A stretch of 64,000 bases of DNA, taken from NCBI GenBank assembly GCA_003210795.1, contig QCUJ01000002.1:1-64000 (forward strand), written 5' to 3'. Shown in pieces: positions 1-8,520 of the stretch. The stretch is from Synechococcus sp. AG-679-B05 (GTDB lineage Bacteria; Cyanobacteriota; Cyanobacteriia; PCC-6307; Cyanobiaceae). Within the stretch, counting starts at the first letter, position 1. Every line of letters begins with the position of its first letter. The notes beneath the pieces were generated by a model that saw nothing but the letters and a program-made list of their open reading frames with translations, did no database searches and was not told where the DNA came from. Made by a program: the position numbers and the translations under genes.

Positions 1-308
1 GCCTTGATGCCGAGTGCCTCAAGCGAGGCGAGATAGGTCTCCTGAATCCCGTCCGGTGACGGCTTGATCAGCACCTGGTACTGGAAATAGTGCTGGGCCC
101 GGTTGGGATTGTCGCCGTAGCGACCATCGGTGGGGCGACGGCAGGGTTCGGGATAGGCCACGGCCCAGGGTTCAGGGCCGATGGCCCTCAACACCGTGTG
201 GGGGCTCATGGTGCCGGCGCCCTTCTCGGTGTCGTAGGGCTGCAACAGCAGACATCCCTGATCCGCCCAGAAGCGATTAAGGGTGCTGATGATGTCCTGG
301 AAGTGCAT
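1..308 (-). CDS. glyQ: Glycyl-tRNA synthetase alpha subunit, N-terminal part
   Basis: This is the first ~102 codons of the alpha subunit of the two-subunit (bacterial alpha2beta2) glycyl-tRNA synthetase, which charges tRNA-Gly in the cytoplasm. The translation begins [14 protein letters not shown] and contains the family landmarks [21 protein letters not shown] and the [16 protein letters not shown] segment. The ATG at 308 matches the usual start of the family. The rest of the gene lies beyond the left edge of the window. A decayed copy of its first codons is found further upstream near 624-643. Confidence 0.95.
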   Translation of the reverse strand, partial: MHFQDIISTLNRFWADQGCLLLQPYDTEKGAGTMSPHTVLRAIGPEPWAVAYPEPCRRPTDGRYGDNPNRAQHYFQYQVLIKPSPDGIQETYLASLEALGIK

Positions 309-703
309 AGGTATTGCTGCGACTGAAAAAAAGGCGTTGGTTTTGCTGGAACGCTGTTGGTACGTCATTGCAACCGACAGTCAGGACAGTGCCCCAACAA
401 ATGCCGTTCCAACGCCTTTGGAACAACGTTGGAACCATTGTCTCAAGCGAAGGGAAGTTCCAACACGAGCGGTAGACGCTCAACTCCCAGGCAACTGACG
501 AGCAGATCCGCAACGGCGGACGTTCGGATGGTCAGCGTCAAACAACCTGTTTGCCTCGTTCTGCGAGATCGCTTGAACGTGTTGGAACACCCCGAAAGAT
601 GCCTTTTGCTCACTGCAGGTCAGGATGATGTCCTGAAAATGCACGACGGGCCGGCGGTGGCTGGGAGTCAATTCTGCCGATCAGCCGGCACCCCCCTTTA
701 CCG
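309..703. other. 395-bp non-coding stretch upstream of glyQ with repeated octamers
   Basis: No convincing gene lies here; the open frames that cross it differ on each strand and have no recognisable content. It holds a cluster of the octamer GTTCCAAC or its complement GTTGGAAC (near 406, 428, 457 and 581, plus near-matches at 345 and 418) and a 20-bp echo of the glyQ start region at 624-643 (18 of 20 bases identical to 288-307). It may hold the glyQ promoter or an unannotated RNA. Confidence 0.5.
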
Positions 704-1096
704 TCAGTCCTCCAGGGACATGCAGCGATGCAGGTGAGCAATCGCGTGATGCCGATGGGGATTCCGCCCAGTGGGCCCGATCACCCCGAGCCAGAAGCTG
801 CCATCCTCCTGGAACACCAGCACAGGCTTGGCACCGCCCTTGCCATGGGTCTCAAGCAGCGACATACACAACTTTTCAGCCACCTCCTGCCCCTTGGCCC
901 GCCTGCGCAGGCGCCGAATCAGCGGATCCACCTGAGAGAAGGAGACGAAACTTGCCCGGTCGGAATCGGTGACCTGGATCAAGCCATCCAGCCACTGCAC
1001 CTCCTGCAGCAGCTCCTCGATCCGGGGAAGCAAGGTCGGGACAGGGAAGACCAAGGGAAACCTCTCCTTAAACTTCTCTTTAGATTTTAAGGGCAT
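704..1096 (-). CDS. Conserved-looking hypothetical protein (130 aa)
   Basis: I do not recognise this protein. It begins MPLKSKEKFKERF, has no signal peptide or membrane segment, is rich in charged residues, and carries a central helical basic stretch (DPLIRRLRRRAKGQE) followed by a more beta-like C-terminal half (PVLVFQEDGSFWLGVIGP) with a His-rich tail. The codon usage resembles that of the surrounding genes, and it fills an otherwise empty interval downstream of glyQ and upstream of menG on the same strand. Function unknown; probably soluble and cytoplasmic. Confidence 0.6.
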   Translation of the reverse strand: MPLKSKEKFKERFPLVFPVPTLLPRIEELLQEVQWLDGLIQVTDSDRASFVSFSQVDPLIRRLRRRAKGQEVAEKLCMSLLETHGKGGAKPVLVFQEDGSFWLGVIGPTGRNPHRHHAIAHLHRCMSLED

Positions 1097-1131
1097 CGCT
1101 CTGCCCTATCGCAAGCGACTCAACAAAAGAT

Positions 1132-1833
1132 TCACCGTTGCAGAAGGAGCAGCCCCATCTGGCCCGCCACCAGCTGGCAGTGCCGCGCTGTTTGGAACCC
1201 CGCCGCCCTCGCAAGGCGCTCCTGAGCGGCGCCATCGGGGAAGCGCTTCAGGCTTTGTTCGAGGTAGGCGTACTCCTCGCGCAGCCCCACGGCCGCTGCG
1301 GCCGGCACCACCAGACGGCGCAGGTAAAAGCGCTGAAATGCAGCGGCAGCAGAATCCACAGGGGGACGATTGAAATCCAGCACTCCCGCTCGCCCACCCG
1401 GCCGCAGCAGCCGGTGGATCTCCTCCAGACCCGCCGCTGGGTCAGCCAGGTTGCGTAGGCCATAGGCCATGACCACACCATCGGCACTGGCTGAAGCCAA
1501 ACCGGTTCGCATCGAATCCCCCTGCAGCCAATCCACCGCCAACCAGGGCTGTTTGCTCTGCCGCCGCCTGGCAACGTTCAAAGGCGCTGACGCCGCATCA
1601 AGCCCCACCACACTGCCGCCAGGACGCACGGTGCGGGCCAGCTCCAGTGCCAGGTCCCCGGTACCGCAGCAAAGATCCAGCCATGTCTCACCAGGCTGTG
1701 GATGCAGGCTGCGCACCAGCTGACGTTTCCACTGACGGTGGAGACCGAGGCTCAACCGATCATTGAGTTGGTCATAGCGAGGAGCAACGGCATCGAAGAG
1801 CTGTTCAACAGCGGCGGGATCCCCCGGTTTCAC
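1132..1833 (-). CDS. menG: UbiE/MenG quinone methyltransferase
   Basis: SAM-dependent C-methyltransferase of the UbiE/COQ5 family. In cyanobacteria this enzyme methylates 2-phytyl-1,4-naphthoquinone, the last step of phylloquinone (photosystem I cofactor) synthesis. The SAM-binding motif [15 protein letters not shown] is near residue 50, followed by the family motifs [14 protein letters not shown] and [12 protein letters not shown] chose the GTG at 1833 because it overlaps the hisF stop as GTGA and gives 233 aa, the normal family length; a longer open frame to 1983 would run deep into hisF. It is translationally coupled to hisF. Confidence 0.9.
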   Translation of the reverse strand: MKPGDPAAVEQLFDAVAPRYDQLNDRLSLGLHRQWKRQLVRSLHPQPGETWLDLCCGTGDLALELARTVRPGGSVVGLDAASAPLNVARRRQSKQPWLAVDWLQGDSMRTGLASASADGVVMAYGLRNLADPAAGLEEIHRLLRPGGRAGVLDFNRPPVDSAAAAFQRFYLRRLVVPAAAAVGLREEYAYLEQSLKRFPDGAAQERLARAAGFQTARHCQLVAGQMGLLLLQR

Positions 1834-2603
1834 GGTCGAATCGTCAGTCCACGGGCCAACAGATCCTGCTTGATCTGCTCCACGGTGAGCACACCATCGT
1901 GCAGAAGTGAGGCGAGCAGGGCCGCCGAAGCGTGTCCACCGGATGGTCCGGCCTGCAAAACCTCGACGATGTGATCGAGGCAACCGGCGCCGCCTGAGGC
2001 GATCACAGGGATCGGCACGGCAGCGGCCACGGCACGGGTGAGCTCCAGGTCGTATCCGGCCTGGGTGCCATCACCATCCATGGATGTGAGCAGGATCTCA
2101 CCCGCTCCCATCTCAGCAACCGTACGGGCCCAGACGGTGACATCAAGGCCGGTGTTTTCGCGACCCCCTTTCACGTAAACATCCCAGCCATCGCCACTGT
2201 CGCGACGCCGGGCATCGATGGCTACCACGATGCACTGGCAGCCAAATCGCTGCGCCCCTTCGTGCACCAGCTCCGGACGACGCACCGCGGAGGAATTGAG
2301 GCTCACCTTGTCGGCACCGGCCCGCAGCAGCTCGGTGATGCCATCCACCGTGGAGATCCCGCCGCCGACCGTGAAAGGAATCGTGACCGCTTCGGCTGTG
2401 CGGCGAACCATATCGACCAGGGTGCCGCGGCCCTCATGGCTGGCGGCGATATCGAGAAACACCAGTTCATCGGCACCGGCATTGCTGTAACGGCAGGCAA
2501 GCTCAACCGGATCACCGGCATCGCGCAGGCCGACAAAGTTGACGCCTTTCACCACCCGACCACGGGCAACATCAAGGCAGGGAATCAGACGCAGGGCAAC
2601 CAT
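1830..2603 (-). CDS. hisF: Imidazole glycerol phosphate synthase subunit HisF
   Basis: Cyclase subunit of imidazole glycerol phosphate synthase, a (beta/alpha)8 barrel that converts PRFAR plus ammonia from HisH into IGP and AICAR in histidine biosynthesis. It starts [20 protein letters not shown] with the catalytic Asp of CLDV, contains VGGGIS and phosphate-binding segments, and carries the second catalytic Asp in [10 protein letters not shown]. The length (257 aa) is normal. The ATG at 2603 matches the family start. It is followed directly by menG with a 4-base overlap, so the two are co-translated; hisH is not adjacent, as is common in cyanobacteria. Confidence 0.95.
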   Translation of the reverse strand: MVALRLIPCLDVARGRVVKGVNFVGLRDAGDPVELACRYSNAGADELVFLDIAASHEGRGTLVDMVRRTAEAVTIPFTVGGGISTVDGITELLRAGADKVSLNSSAVRRPELVHEGAQRFGCQCIVVAIDARRRDSGDGWDVYVKGGRENTGLDVTVWARTVAEMGAGEILLTSMDGDGTQAGYDLELTRAVAAAVPIPVIASGGAGCLDHIVEVLQAGPSGGHASAALLASLLHDGVLTVEQIKQDLLARGLTIRP

Positions 2604-2659
2604 CGGGTCGGCGCAAAATCGACTGTTATGGTTGCGCCACTTCCCAAGCCTTGCAGGCC

Positions 2660-2875
2660 ATGTCCCAGGCTGCACAGATCACGGTCGGATCCAAGGTCCG
2701 CGTGACCCGCGTCCGCGATCGAATTCCCCAGAACCTGGTGGATCTGCTCAAGAAAGATTCCAGCGGAACCGTCAAGGAATTCCGAACCGTTGATGGCAAG
2801 GGCATCGGCGTGGTGGTTGTGCTGAGCGATGGCTCCACCAACTGGTTCTTTGAAGACGAAATCGCCGCAGCTTGA
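2660..2875 (+). CDS. petP: DUF2862 / PetP-like cytochrome b6f subunit
   Basis: Small soluble protein (71 aa from the MSQAAQ start) of the DUF2862 family. The cyanobacterial member PetP is a peripheral cytoplasmic-side subunit of the cytochrome b6f complex and affects linear electron flow. Recognisable segments are [13 protein letters not shown] near the start, [18 protein letters not shown] in the middle and WFFEDEI near the end, giving an SH3-like beta-barrel pattern. An in-frame start nine bases earlier is possible. It lies 11 bp upstream of chlG and is probably cotranscribed with it, consistent with a photosynthetic role. Confidence 0.75.
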   Translation: MSQAAQITVGSKVRVTRVRDRIPQNLVDLLKKDSSGTVKEFRTVDGKGIGVVVVLSDGSTNWFFEDEIAAA

Positions 2876-2886
2876 GGCCTGAATCC

Positions 2887-3840
2887 GTGAGCGACGCACG
2901 TCAACTGTTGGGCATGAAAGGTGCCTCCGGCACATCCAACATTTGGAAGCTGCGGCTGCAGCTGATGAAACCTGTCACCTGGATCCCTTTGATCTGGGGG
3001 GTGATCTGCGGTGCAGCGGCCAGTGGTCAGTTCGTGTGGAAGCTGGACTACGTGCTGGCTTCATTGGCCTGCATGTTGATGAGCGGCCCACTGTTGGCTG
3101 GTTTCACCCAGACCATCAACGACTACTACGACCGCGACATCGACGCGATCAATGAGCCCTATCGGCCCATCCCCTCCGGTGCAATTTCTCTCGGTCAGGT
3201 GAAACTGCAGATCTGGGTGCTGCTGATCACCGGTCTGGGGGTGTCCTATGGGCTGGATGTCTGGGCAGGACATGACATCCCAGCGGTTTTTCTTCTGGCC
3301 GTTGGTGGCTCGTTTGTCAGTTACATCTATTCAGCTCCACCCTTGAAGCTGAAACAAAATGGCTGGCTGGGGAATTACGCCCTGGGGGCTAGTTACATCG
3401 CGCTTCCCTGGTGGGCTGGTCAGGCCCTGTTCGGCCAGCTGACCTGGAGCACAGCGATCTTGACCCTGGCTTACAGCCTTGCTGGCCTGGGGATTGCCGT
3501 GGTGAATGACTTCAAGAGCGTTGAAGGAGACCGTGAACTCGGCCTTCAATCCCTGCCTGTGGCCTTCGGTATCAAAACCGCAAGCTGGATCAGTGCCGGG
3601 ATGATTGATCTGTTTCAGCTGGCCATGGTTGCCGTGCTAATTGCGATCGGTCAGCATTTCGCTGCCGTGCTTCTGGTGCTGCTGATCGTGCCGCAGATGA
3701 CATTTCAGGACATCTGGCTCCTTCGGGATCCTGTTGAGTTCGATGTGAAATATCAGGCCAGCGCACAACCCTTCCTCGTGCTTGGAATGCTTGTGACAGC
3801 CCTTGCGATTGGCAACAGCCCCCTGACCCAGGTGATGTGA
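2887..3840 (+). CDS. chlG: Chlorophyll synthase ChlG
   Basis: Membrane prenyltransferase of the UbiA family that esterifies chlorophyllide with phytyl or geranylgeranyl pyrophosphate, the last step of chlorophyll a synthesis in the thylakoid membrane. It has the family's first Asp-rich motif (NDYYDRDIDAINEPYRPIPSG, near residue 70), the second one (NDFKSVEGDRELG) and about eight hydrophobic segments. I chose the GTG at 2887 (MSDARQLLGMKG), giving 317 aa; a TTG at 2872 overlapping petP is the alternative. Its end overlaps the next gene as ATGTGA, so the penicillin-binding protein is translationally coupled to it. Confidence 0.93.
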   Translation: MSDARQLLGMKGASGTSNIWKLRLQLMKPVTWIPLIWGVICGAAASGQFVWKLDYVLASLACMLMSGPLLAGFTQTINDYYDRDIDAINEPYRPIPSGAISLGQVKLQIWVLLITGLGVSYGLDVWAGHDIPAVFLLAVGGSFVSYIYSAPPLKLKQNGWLGNYALGASYIALPWWAGQALFGQLTWSTAILTLAYSLAGLGIAVVNDFKSVEGDRELGLQSLPVAFGIKTASWISAGMIDLFQLAMVAVLIAIGQHFAAVLLVLLIVPQMTFQDIWLLRDPVEFDVKYQASAQPFLVLGMLVTALAIGNSPLTQVM

Positions 3841-5927
3841 AACGGTCACGCCTGCGCTGGGGACTGATTGCAGCGGTTTCTGCCGGAGCTGGCTTCACAG
3901 CCGCCATTGGCACAAAGGCTTTCACCCAGCTGGTTGATTCAACCCTGCCGGATGCCCGCGGCATCGCCAGCTTCCATCGACCGGGCACGATCACCCTGCT
4001 CTCCAGCAGAGGGCAGGTGATCCAGAAGCTGGGACCCGCCACGCGGGACAAGCTCAAGCCCGGTGAGATGCCCCTGCTCGTGCAGCAGTCCTTCATCGCG
4101 GCAGAAGACCGACGTTTTTACAGACATAACGGCATAGACGGTTGGGGCATTGCCCGAGCCGTCGTCACCAATGTGCGCCAGGGATCCGTGCGCGAGGGGG
4201 CCAGCACGATCACCCAGCAACTCGCCCGGACGGTTTTTCTGAGCCAGGACCGCACCATCACACGCAAGCTCAAGGAAGCCGCTTTGGCTCTGAAACTCGA
4301 GCGGCAGCTCAGCAAGCAGCAGATTCTCGAGCAATACCTCAATTACGTGTATCTGGGATCCGGCGCCTATGGCGTGGCGGACGCGGCCTGGATCTACTTC
4401 TCCAAAACGCCCGATCAGCTGACCCTTCCGGAAGCGGCCCTGATTGCTGGGCTTCCTCCGGCACCCTCCATCTACTCACCACTGGTGAATCCCGACCTGG
4501 CCTTGAAGCAGAGAGCCGTGGTGCTCGATCGAATGAAACAGGAGGGCTTCATCACCGCAGGGGAAGCAGCACAGGCCCTCAACACCCCGCTGAACTTGCA
4601 ACCCGCGACCCCGAAATATTTCAACAGCGCAGCACCGTTTTTCACCAGCTGGGTGGCCCAGGAACTGCCGAAACTGGTCACACAGGAGCAGCTTGAAGTG
4701 GGTGGCCTCAAGGTGCGCACCAGCCTCAACCTCAACTGGCAGACCAAGGCCCGTGAGGTGATCCGCAAGAACGCTCCCTATGACACCGAGGGCGCGATGG
4801 TTTCGATTGAACCCGGCACTGGTCTGGTGCGGGTTCTGGTGGGCGGGAAGGACTTCAGCCAGAGCCAGTTCAACCGCGCCACCCAGGCGCTGCGCTCCCC
4901 CGGGTCCACCTTCAAAATTTTTCCTTACGCCGCCGCAATCGACCGAGGAGTCAAGCCGGAAGACATCTTCATCGACAAACCGCGTTGCTGGAGTGGGTAC
5001 TGCCCCAAGAACTTCGGTGCGAAGTACTTCGGCAAGGTGTCGCTTGCCGATGCCCTGAAGAACTCGCTGAACACCGTTGCGGTTCAGCTTCAGGACAAGG
5101 TCGGCTTCGACGCCATCATCGAAACCGCCAACGGTTTCGACATCGGAACCAAGCGACCGCTGGGCCGGTATTACCCGATGGCCATCGGGGCCTATGAACA
5201 GACGATCCTCGACATGGCCTCGGCCTACGCCGGGGTGGCAAACCGCGGAATCTTTGTTCCCCCAACGCCTTTTGAGGAAATCCGAGGACCGGAAGACGAA
5301 CTGATCTGGAACCGGAGAGCGGACGGAGAACGGGGCCGCAAAGCCCTCGACAGTGACGTTGCCGACGCCATGAACTGGATGCTGCAACGGGTTGTCTCCG
5401 GCGGGACAGGCATCGCCGCCAAACTCGATGACCGTGCGGTTGCAGGGAAAACCGGCACCTCGGAGGGGGCCCGTGACCTCTGGTTCATCGGCTCAGTGCC
5501 CCAGCTCACCACCGCGGTGTGGTTCGGTTACGACAACAATCGGGAAACCAAGAGCAACAGCGGCGAAGCGGCCTGGACCTGGAAGCAGTTCATGCTCCAG
5601 GTGGTGGATGAAGTTCCACCACAAGCCTTCCCAAAAAAACCAAAACTCAACCGTCCCTTCCGCCCACCTGGCAAGGCATCCCGCCGCAGAAGCAAAGTTC
5701 CTTACAGGGGTTACGAATATCAACCGGGATCGTTTTATCCAGGGCCTCAGAAGCTGGCAGATCCAGCCACCCCCAGGAACTGGCTTTCGCCTGACAATGA
5801 CCCTGAACCGTGGCCCTTGCCAGAGACAGGTCCTCGGCCGGCAACTCAACCCCAGGCGCTTCCCGATGCACCCAACGAGGTCGAGGGTCGACGCAACTGG
5901 TTGAAACCCCAGATTCAGCGGCGCTGA
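3837..5927 (+). CDS. Class A penicillin-binding protein (PBP1A type)
   Basis: Bifunctional peptidoglycan synthase of 696 aa. An N-terminal membrane anchor (residues ~5-30) is followed by a GT51 glycosyltransferase domain with the hallmarks EDRRFYRHNGID, REGASTITQQLARTVFLS and KLKEAALALKLE, then a transpeptidase domain with the SxxK serine in SPGSTFKI, the SxN motif (KNSLNTVA) and the KTGTS motif (VAGKTGTSEGARD). The C-terminal ~100 residues are Pro- and Arg-rich and probably disordered. It starts with GTG overlapping the chlG stop by four bases. Its last 13 bases overlap the end of rsmB on the other strand. Confidence 0.93.
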   Translation: MKRSRLRWGLIAAVSAGAGFTAAIGTKAFTQLVDSTLPDARGIASFHRPGTITLLSSRGQVIQKLGPATRDKLKPGEMPLLVQQSFIAAEDRRFYRHNGIDGWGIARAVVTNVRQGSVREGASTITQQLARTVFLSQDRTITRKLKEAALALKLERQLSKQQILEQYLNYVYLGSGAYGVADAAWIYFSKTPDQLTLPEAALIAGLPPAPSIYSPLVNPDLALKQRAVVLDRMKQEGFITAGEAAQALNTPLNLQPATPKYFNSAAPFFTSWVAQELPKLVTQEQLEVGGLKVRTSLNLNWQTKAREVIRKNAPYDTEGAMVSIEPGTGLVRVLVGGKDFSQSQFNRATQALRSPGSTFKIFPYAAAIDRGVKPEDIFIDKPRCWSGYCPKNFGAKYFGKVSLADALKNSLNTVAVQLQDKVGFDAIIETANGFDIGTKRPLGRYYPMAIGAYEQTILDMASAYAGVANRGIFVPPTPFEEIRGPEDELIWNRRADGERGRKALDSDVADAMNWMLQRVVSGGTGIAAKLDDRAVAGKTGTSEGARDLWFIGSVPQLTTAVWFGYDNNRETKSNSGEAAWTWKQFMLQVVDEVPPQAFPKKPKLNRPFRPPGKASRRRSKVPYRGYEYQPGSFYPGPQKLADPATPRNWLSPDNDPEPWPLPETGPRPATQPQALPDAPNEVEGRRNWLKPQIQRR

Positions 5928-7240
5928 AGCACCGCCGCGAAGAACCCGTCGCCTCCAGCCGCATCATCAGGCCAACGCTGATGCTGCTCCAGAAGCTCCA
6001 GCTGCGGATGGCGCTTCAGCAGCTGTTGAATCTGCTGATCGTTCTCGGCCGGATGAATCGTGCAAGTGGCGTAAACAAGGCGACCTTGAGGCGCCAGCAA
6101 TGGCACCAAACCATCCAGCAGATCCCTCTGCAGGGGCAACAACCCCTCAATTGCAGCCGGCGTGATCCGCCAGCGAGCATCGGGATGACGAGCCAGGGTT
6201 CCGAGACCGGAACAGGGTGCATCGAGCAGAATTCGCTGGAAGCTGCCTTTCCAGCTGGGACGGTCGTTCTGAAGCGCTGCCGCATCAGCCGTCAGCGCCG
6301 AAATCGAGCCCAAACCGAGCCGCGCAGCATTAGCAGCGACCCGTTGCAATCGGCCTTGGGAGCGATCCACGGCCCAGATTTCACCGTCATCGTTCACCAG
6401 TTCCGCCAGATGGGTGCTCTTGCCACCGGGAGCCGCACAGGCATCGAGGATTCGATCACCTGGCAAAGGCTGCAACAACGGGGCCACCCACTGAGCCGCC
6501 CTGTCCTGCACGCACCAGTGGCCCGACTCATATCCCGGCCAACGGCGCAGATCACCGCTGTGCCCCTGCACCTGCAGACCCTGGGGGCAGCCCATGATGG
6601 GGCTGGTGGTCACTCCCGCTGCCGCAAGATCCTCCTGAACCGTCTCGCGGCTGCGTCGCAGCGGATTGACCCGCAGATCCAAGATGGGCACCTTGTTACA
6701 CGAGGAGGCCACTGCAGCGGCTCCCTCAGCACCCCGCCACTGGAGCAACAGGGGCGTGAACCAGTCCGGCAGGGAGTGCTCCAGGGCCAGAGCCTGAGCC
6801 ATGTCGGCGGGCCGCTCGAGTTTCTCACCCGCCTCCTTGGCCCGTTGAGCAGAGCGAAGGAGACCATTCACCACCGGCGCCAGCCGCGCCAGTCCCCCCG
6901 CCTTCGCCAGCGCCACACAGGTGTTGACCGCTGCTGAAACAGGGATCCGCTCCATCCACAGCAATTGATACAGGCCGATGTGCAGCAGCCAGCGCAATTT
7001 TGGGGGCTGCTTGCGCGCCGGGACCCGACCAAGACGATCCAGCCAGCCATCCAGGGATCGACGGCGACGGATGGCGCCATAGACCAGCTCCGTGGCCAGA
7101 CCCCGATCAGGACCTGCCAGAGAGCCGTCACGCAGGGCCCGCTCCAATGCCACGTCCGCATAGGCCCCTGCCGCCACAGCCAGCAACACATCCCAAGCCA
7201 GGCGCCGTGGCGGAAGTCCAGGGGTTGCAGACAGGCTCAA
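5915..7240 (-). CDS. rsmB: 16S rRNA (cytosine-967-C5)-methyltransferase RsmB/Sun
   Basis: RNA m5C methyltransferase of 441 aa. The N-terminal ~150 residues are the NusB-like RNA-binding domain (RLAWDVLLAVAAGAYADVALE). The C-terminal half is the SAM domain with DACAAPGGKSTHLAELV, the DAPCSGLGTLARHPDARW catalytic cysteine motif and the family's second cysteine in VYATCTIHPAEN. The domain order and length are normal for RsmB (Fmu/Sun). It converges on the PBP gene with a 13-base tail overlap and lies 12 bp after the alkyltransferase-like gene in the same direction. Confidence 0.93.
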   Translation of the reverse strand: MSLSATPGLPPRRLAWDVLLAVAAGAYADVALERALRDGSLAGPDRGLATELVYGAIRRRRSLDGWLDRLGRVPARKQPPKLRWLLHIGLYQLLWMERIPVSAAVNTCVALAKAGGLARLAPVVNGLLRSAQRAKEAGEKLERPADMAQALALEHSLPDWFTPLLLQWRGAEGAAAVASSCNKVPILDLRVNPLRRSRETVQEDLAAAGVTTSPIMGCPQGLQVQGHSGDLRRWPGYESGHWCVQDRAAQWVAPLLQPLPGDRILDACAAPGGKSTHLAELVNDDGEIWAVDRSQGRLQRVAANAARLGLGSISALTADAAALQNDRPSWKGSFQRILLDAPCSGLGTLARHPDARWRITPAAIEGLLPLQRDLLDGLVPLLAPQGRLVYATCTIHPAENDQQIQQLLKRHPQLELLEQHQRWPDDAAGGDGFFAAVLQRR

Positions 7241-7252
7241 AAGGCGGATTCA

Positions 7253-7585
7253 TCAGCTCCCAGACATAGCGCCCGGACGCCAGAGCCGCTCGCGCAGAGG
7301 CAGGCGCCCCTCGGCATCCACCGGTACACCCTCTTCCATCAACAGCTCCCGCTGGATCCAGTCACTGCCCTCGCGGCTCAGACTCATCGAAATGCGGCCC
7401 TTGGCGTTGACCACGCGGTGCCAGGGCACATCGGTGGGCAGGGTGAGTCTCCGCAAGGCCCAGCCCACCTGCCTGGCACAGCCATAGGCACCGATCAAAT
7501 CGGCGATCTGTCCATAGGTGGCCAGCTGCCCACGGGGAATGCGGGAGACCGCCTGCCAAACCCTCCTGTCAAAGGAGTGTTCCAT
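7253..7585 (-). CDS. Alkyltransferase-like (ATL) DNA repair protein
   Basis: A 110-aa MGMT-fold protein. It has the helix-turn-helix signature RGQLATYGQIADLIG and GCARQVGWALRR, but the active-site PCHRV of true O6-alkylguanine transferases is replaced by PWHRVV. ATL proteins with this Cys-to-Trp change do not transfer the alkyl group; they flip out alkylated guanine and recruit nucleotide excision repair (known for the family). Its ATG (7583-7585 read on the minus strand) overlaps the ATG of the divergent FKBP gene by two bases, so each gene's ribosome-binding region lies inside the other gene. Confidence 0.9.
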   Translation of the reverse strand: MEHSFDRRVWQAVSRIPRGQLATYGQIADLIGAYGCARQVGWALRRLTLPTDVPWHRVVNAKGRISMSLSREGSDWIQRELLMEEGVPVDAEGRLPLRERLWRPGAMSGS

Positions 7586-8510
7586 GGCTCGCTTCGAGAT
7601 TGAAACCTGCGGCCAGACTGCTCAAAACCTGTTGAAATTCATGGCAGAAGGCACCGTGACAACGCTGTCAACTGACGTGCTGAGGAAGTCAAAAGGCCAG
7701 AAGGTCAAAAACGGAGACATCTTGCTGGTTGGCTACCAAGGCAGCTTGATGAACCGAGAGACGTTCGATGCCAGCTTCGACTTCTCCAGCTTCGAAGCCG
7801 TTGAAGGCCGCGATCCCTTTTCCTTCACTCTGGGAGCTGGCCAGGTAATCGAGGGCTGGGACAAAGGGCTTGCAGGGCAGCGAATCGGCGCAGTGGTCGA
7901 CCTGACCATTCCAGCCGAGATGGCCTATGGGGAATCAGGCGCTGGCGATCGCATTCCACCCAACAGCCCATTGAAGTTCACCGTTGAAGTGCTGGGGGCC
8001 CTGCCCTTCGGAAGCACCGATCCGGTCTACATGGACTACAAAGACCTCGGCATCAAGACCAAGAAGATCGGCCTGTCTGATGAACTGATTGCGACCGTCA
8101 CAGGTGGCAAGACTGGCCTTGACGTTTCTGATGTACTCATTGGCGGAAGCGCTAACGATCTGCTGATCGGCCTCAAGGGCAAAGATCAGCTGACCGGTGG
8201 GCGTGGAGCCGATGTGCTGATCGGCGGCAAAGGCAAAGACACCTTTTTGTATGGGCACGTCAAGGACTCTCGGGCTGGAGAGGGCAAGTCCGACCACCTG
8301 CTCGCTTTCGGACGCAAAGACAAGATCGATCTCACAGAGGTGGCCAAGCAGCTGCGGTTCATCGGCAGTGATCCCTTCACTGGAACTGCCGGAGACGTAC
8401 GGTTCGACAACGAAACGCTGGAACTGGACAAGAACGGCGATGGAACGGCAGATCTCGCACTGCTGATGCCAGGCACCGAGTCCATCAAAAGCGCCAATCT
8501 GATCCTCTGA
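7584..8510 (+). CDS. FKBP-type peptidyl-prolyl isomerase fused to RTX repeats
   Basis: A 308-aa two-domain protein. Residues ~40-138 form an FKBP domain (FSFTLGAGQVIEGWDKGL, then GAVVDLTIPAEMAYGESGAGDRIPPNSPLKF). Residues ~180-222 hold Ca2+-binding RTX nonapeptides (LIGGSANDLLIGLKGKDQ and repeats), followed by a C-terminal region ending in hydrophobic residues, as in type I secretion substrates. There is no Sec signal. I infer an extracellular prolyl isomerase exported by a type I system encoded elsewhere. The ATG at 7584 has a good ribosome-binding site (AAAGGAG at 7571), so the longer upstream frame is rejected. Confidence 0.85.
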   Translation: MARFEIETCGQTAQNLLKFMAEGTVTTLSTDVLRKSKGQKVKNGDILLVGYQGSLMNRETFDASFDFSSFEAVEGRDPFSFTLGAGQVIEGWDKGLAGQRIGAVVDLTIPAEMAYGESGAGDRIPPNSPLKFTVEVLGALPFGSTDPVYMDYKDLGIKTKKIGLSDELIATVTGGKTGLDVSDVLIGGSANDLLIGLKGKDQLTGGRGADVLIGGKGKDTFLYGHVKDSRAGEGKSDHLLAFGRKDKIDLTEVAKQLRFIGSDPFTGTAGDVRFDNETLELDKNGDGTADLALLMPGTESIKSANLIL

Positions 8511-8520
8511 ATCTCAGTTC

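Noticed and set aside
5810..6937. 375-codon open frame opposite rsmB
   Set aside because: Shadow frame with Arg/Gln/His-rich composition; rsmB motifs on the other strand are decisive.
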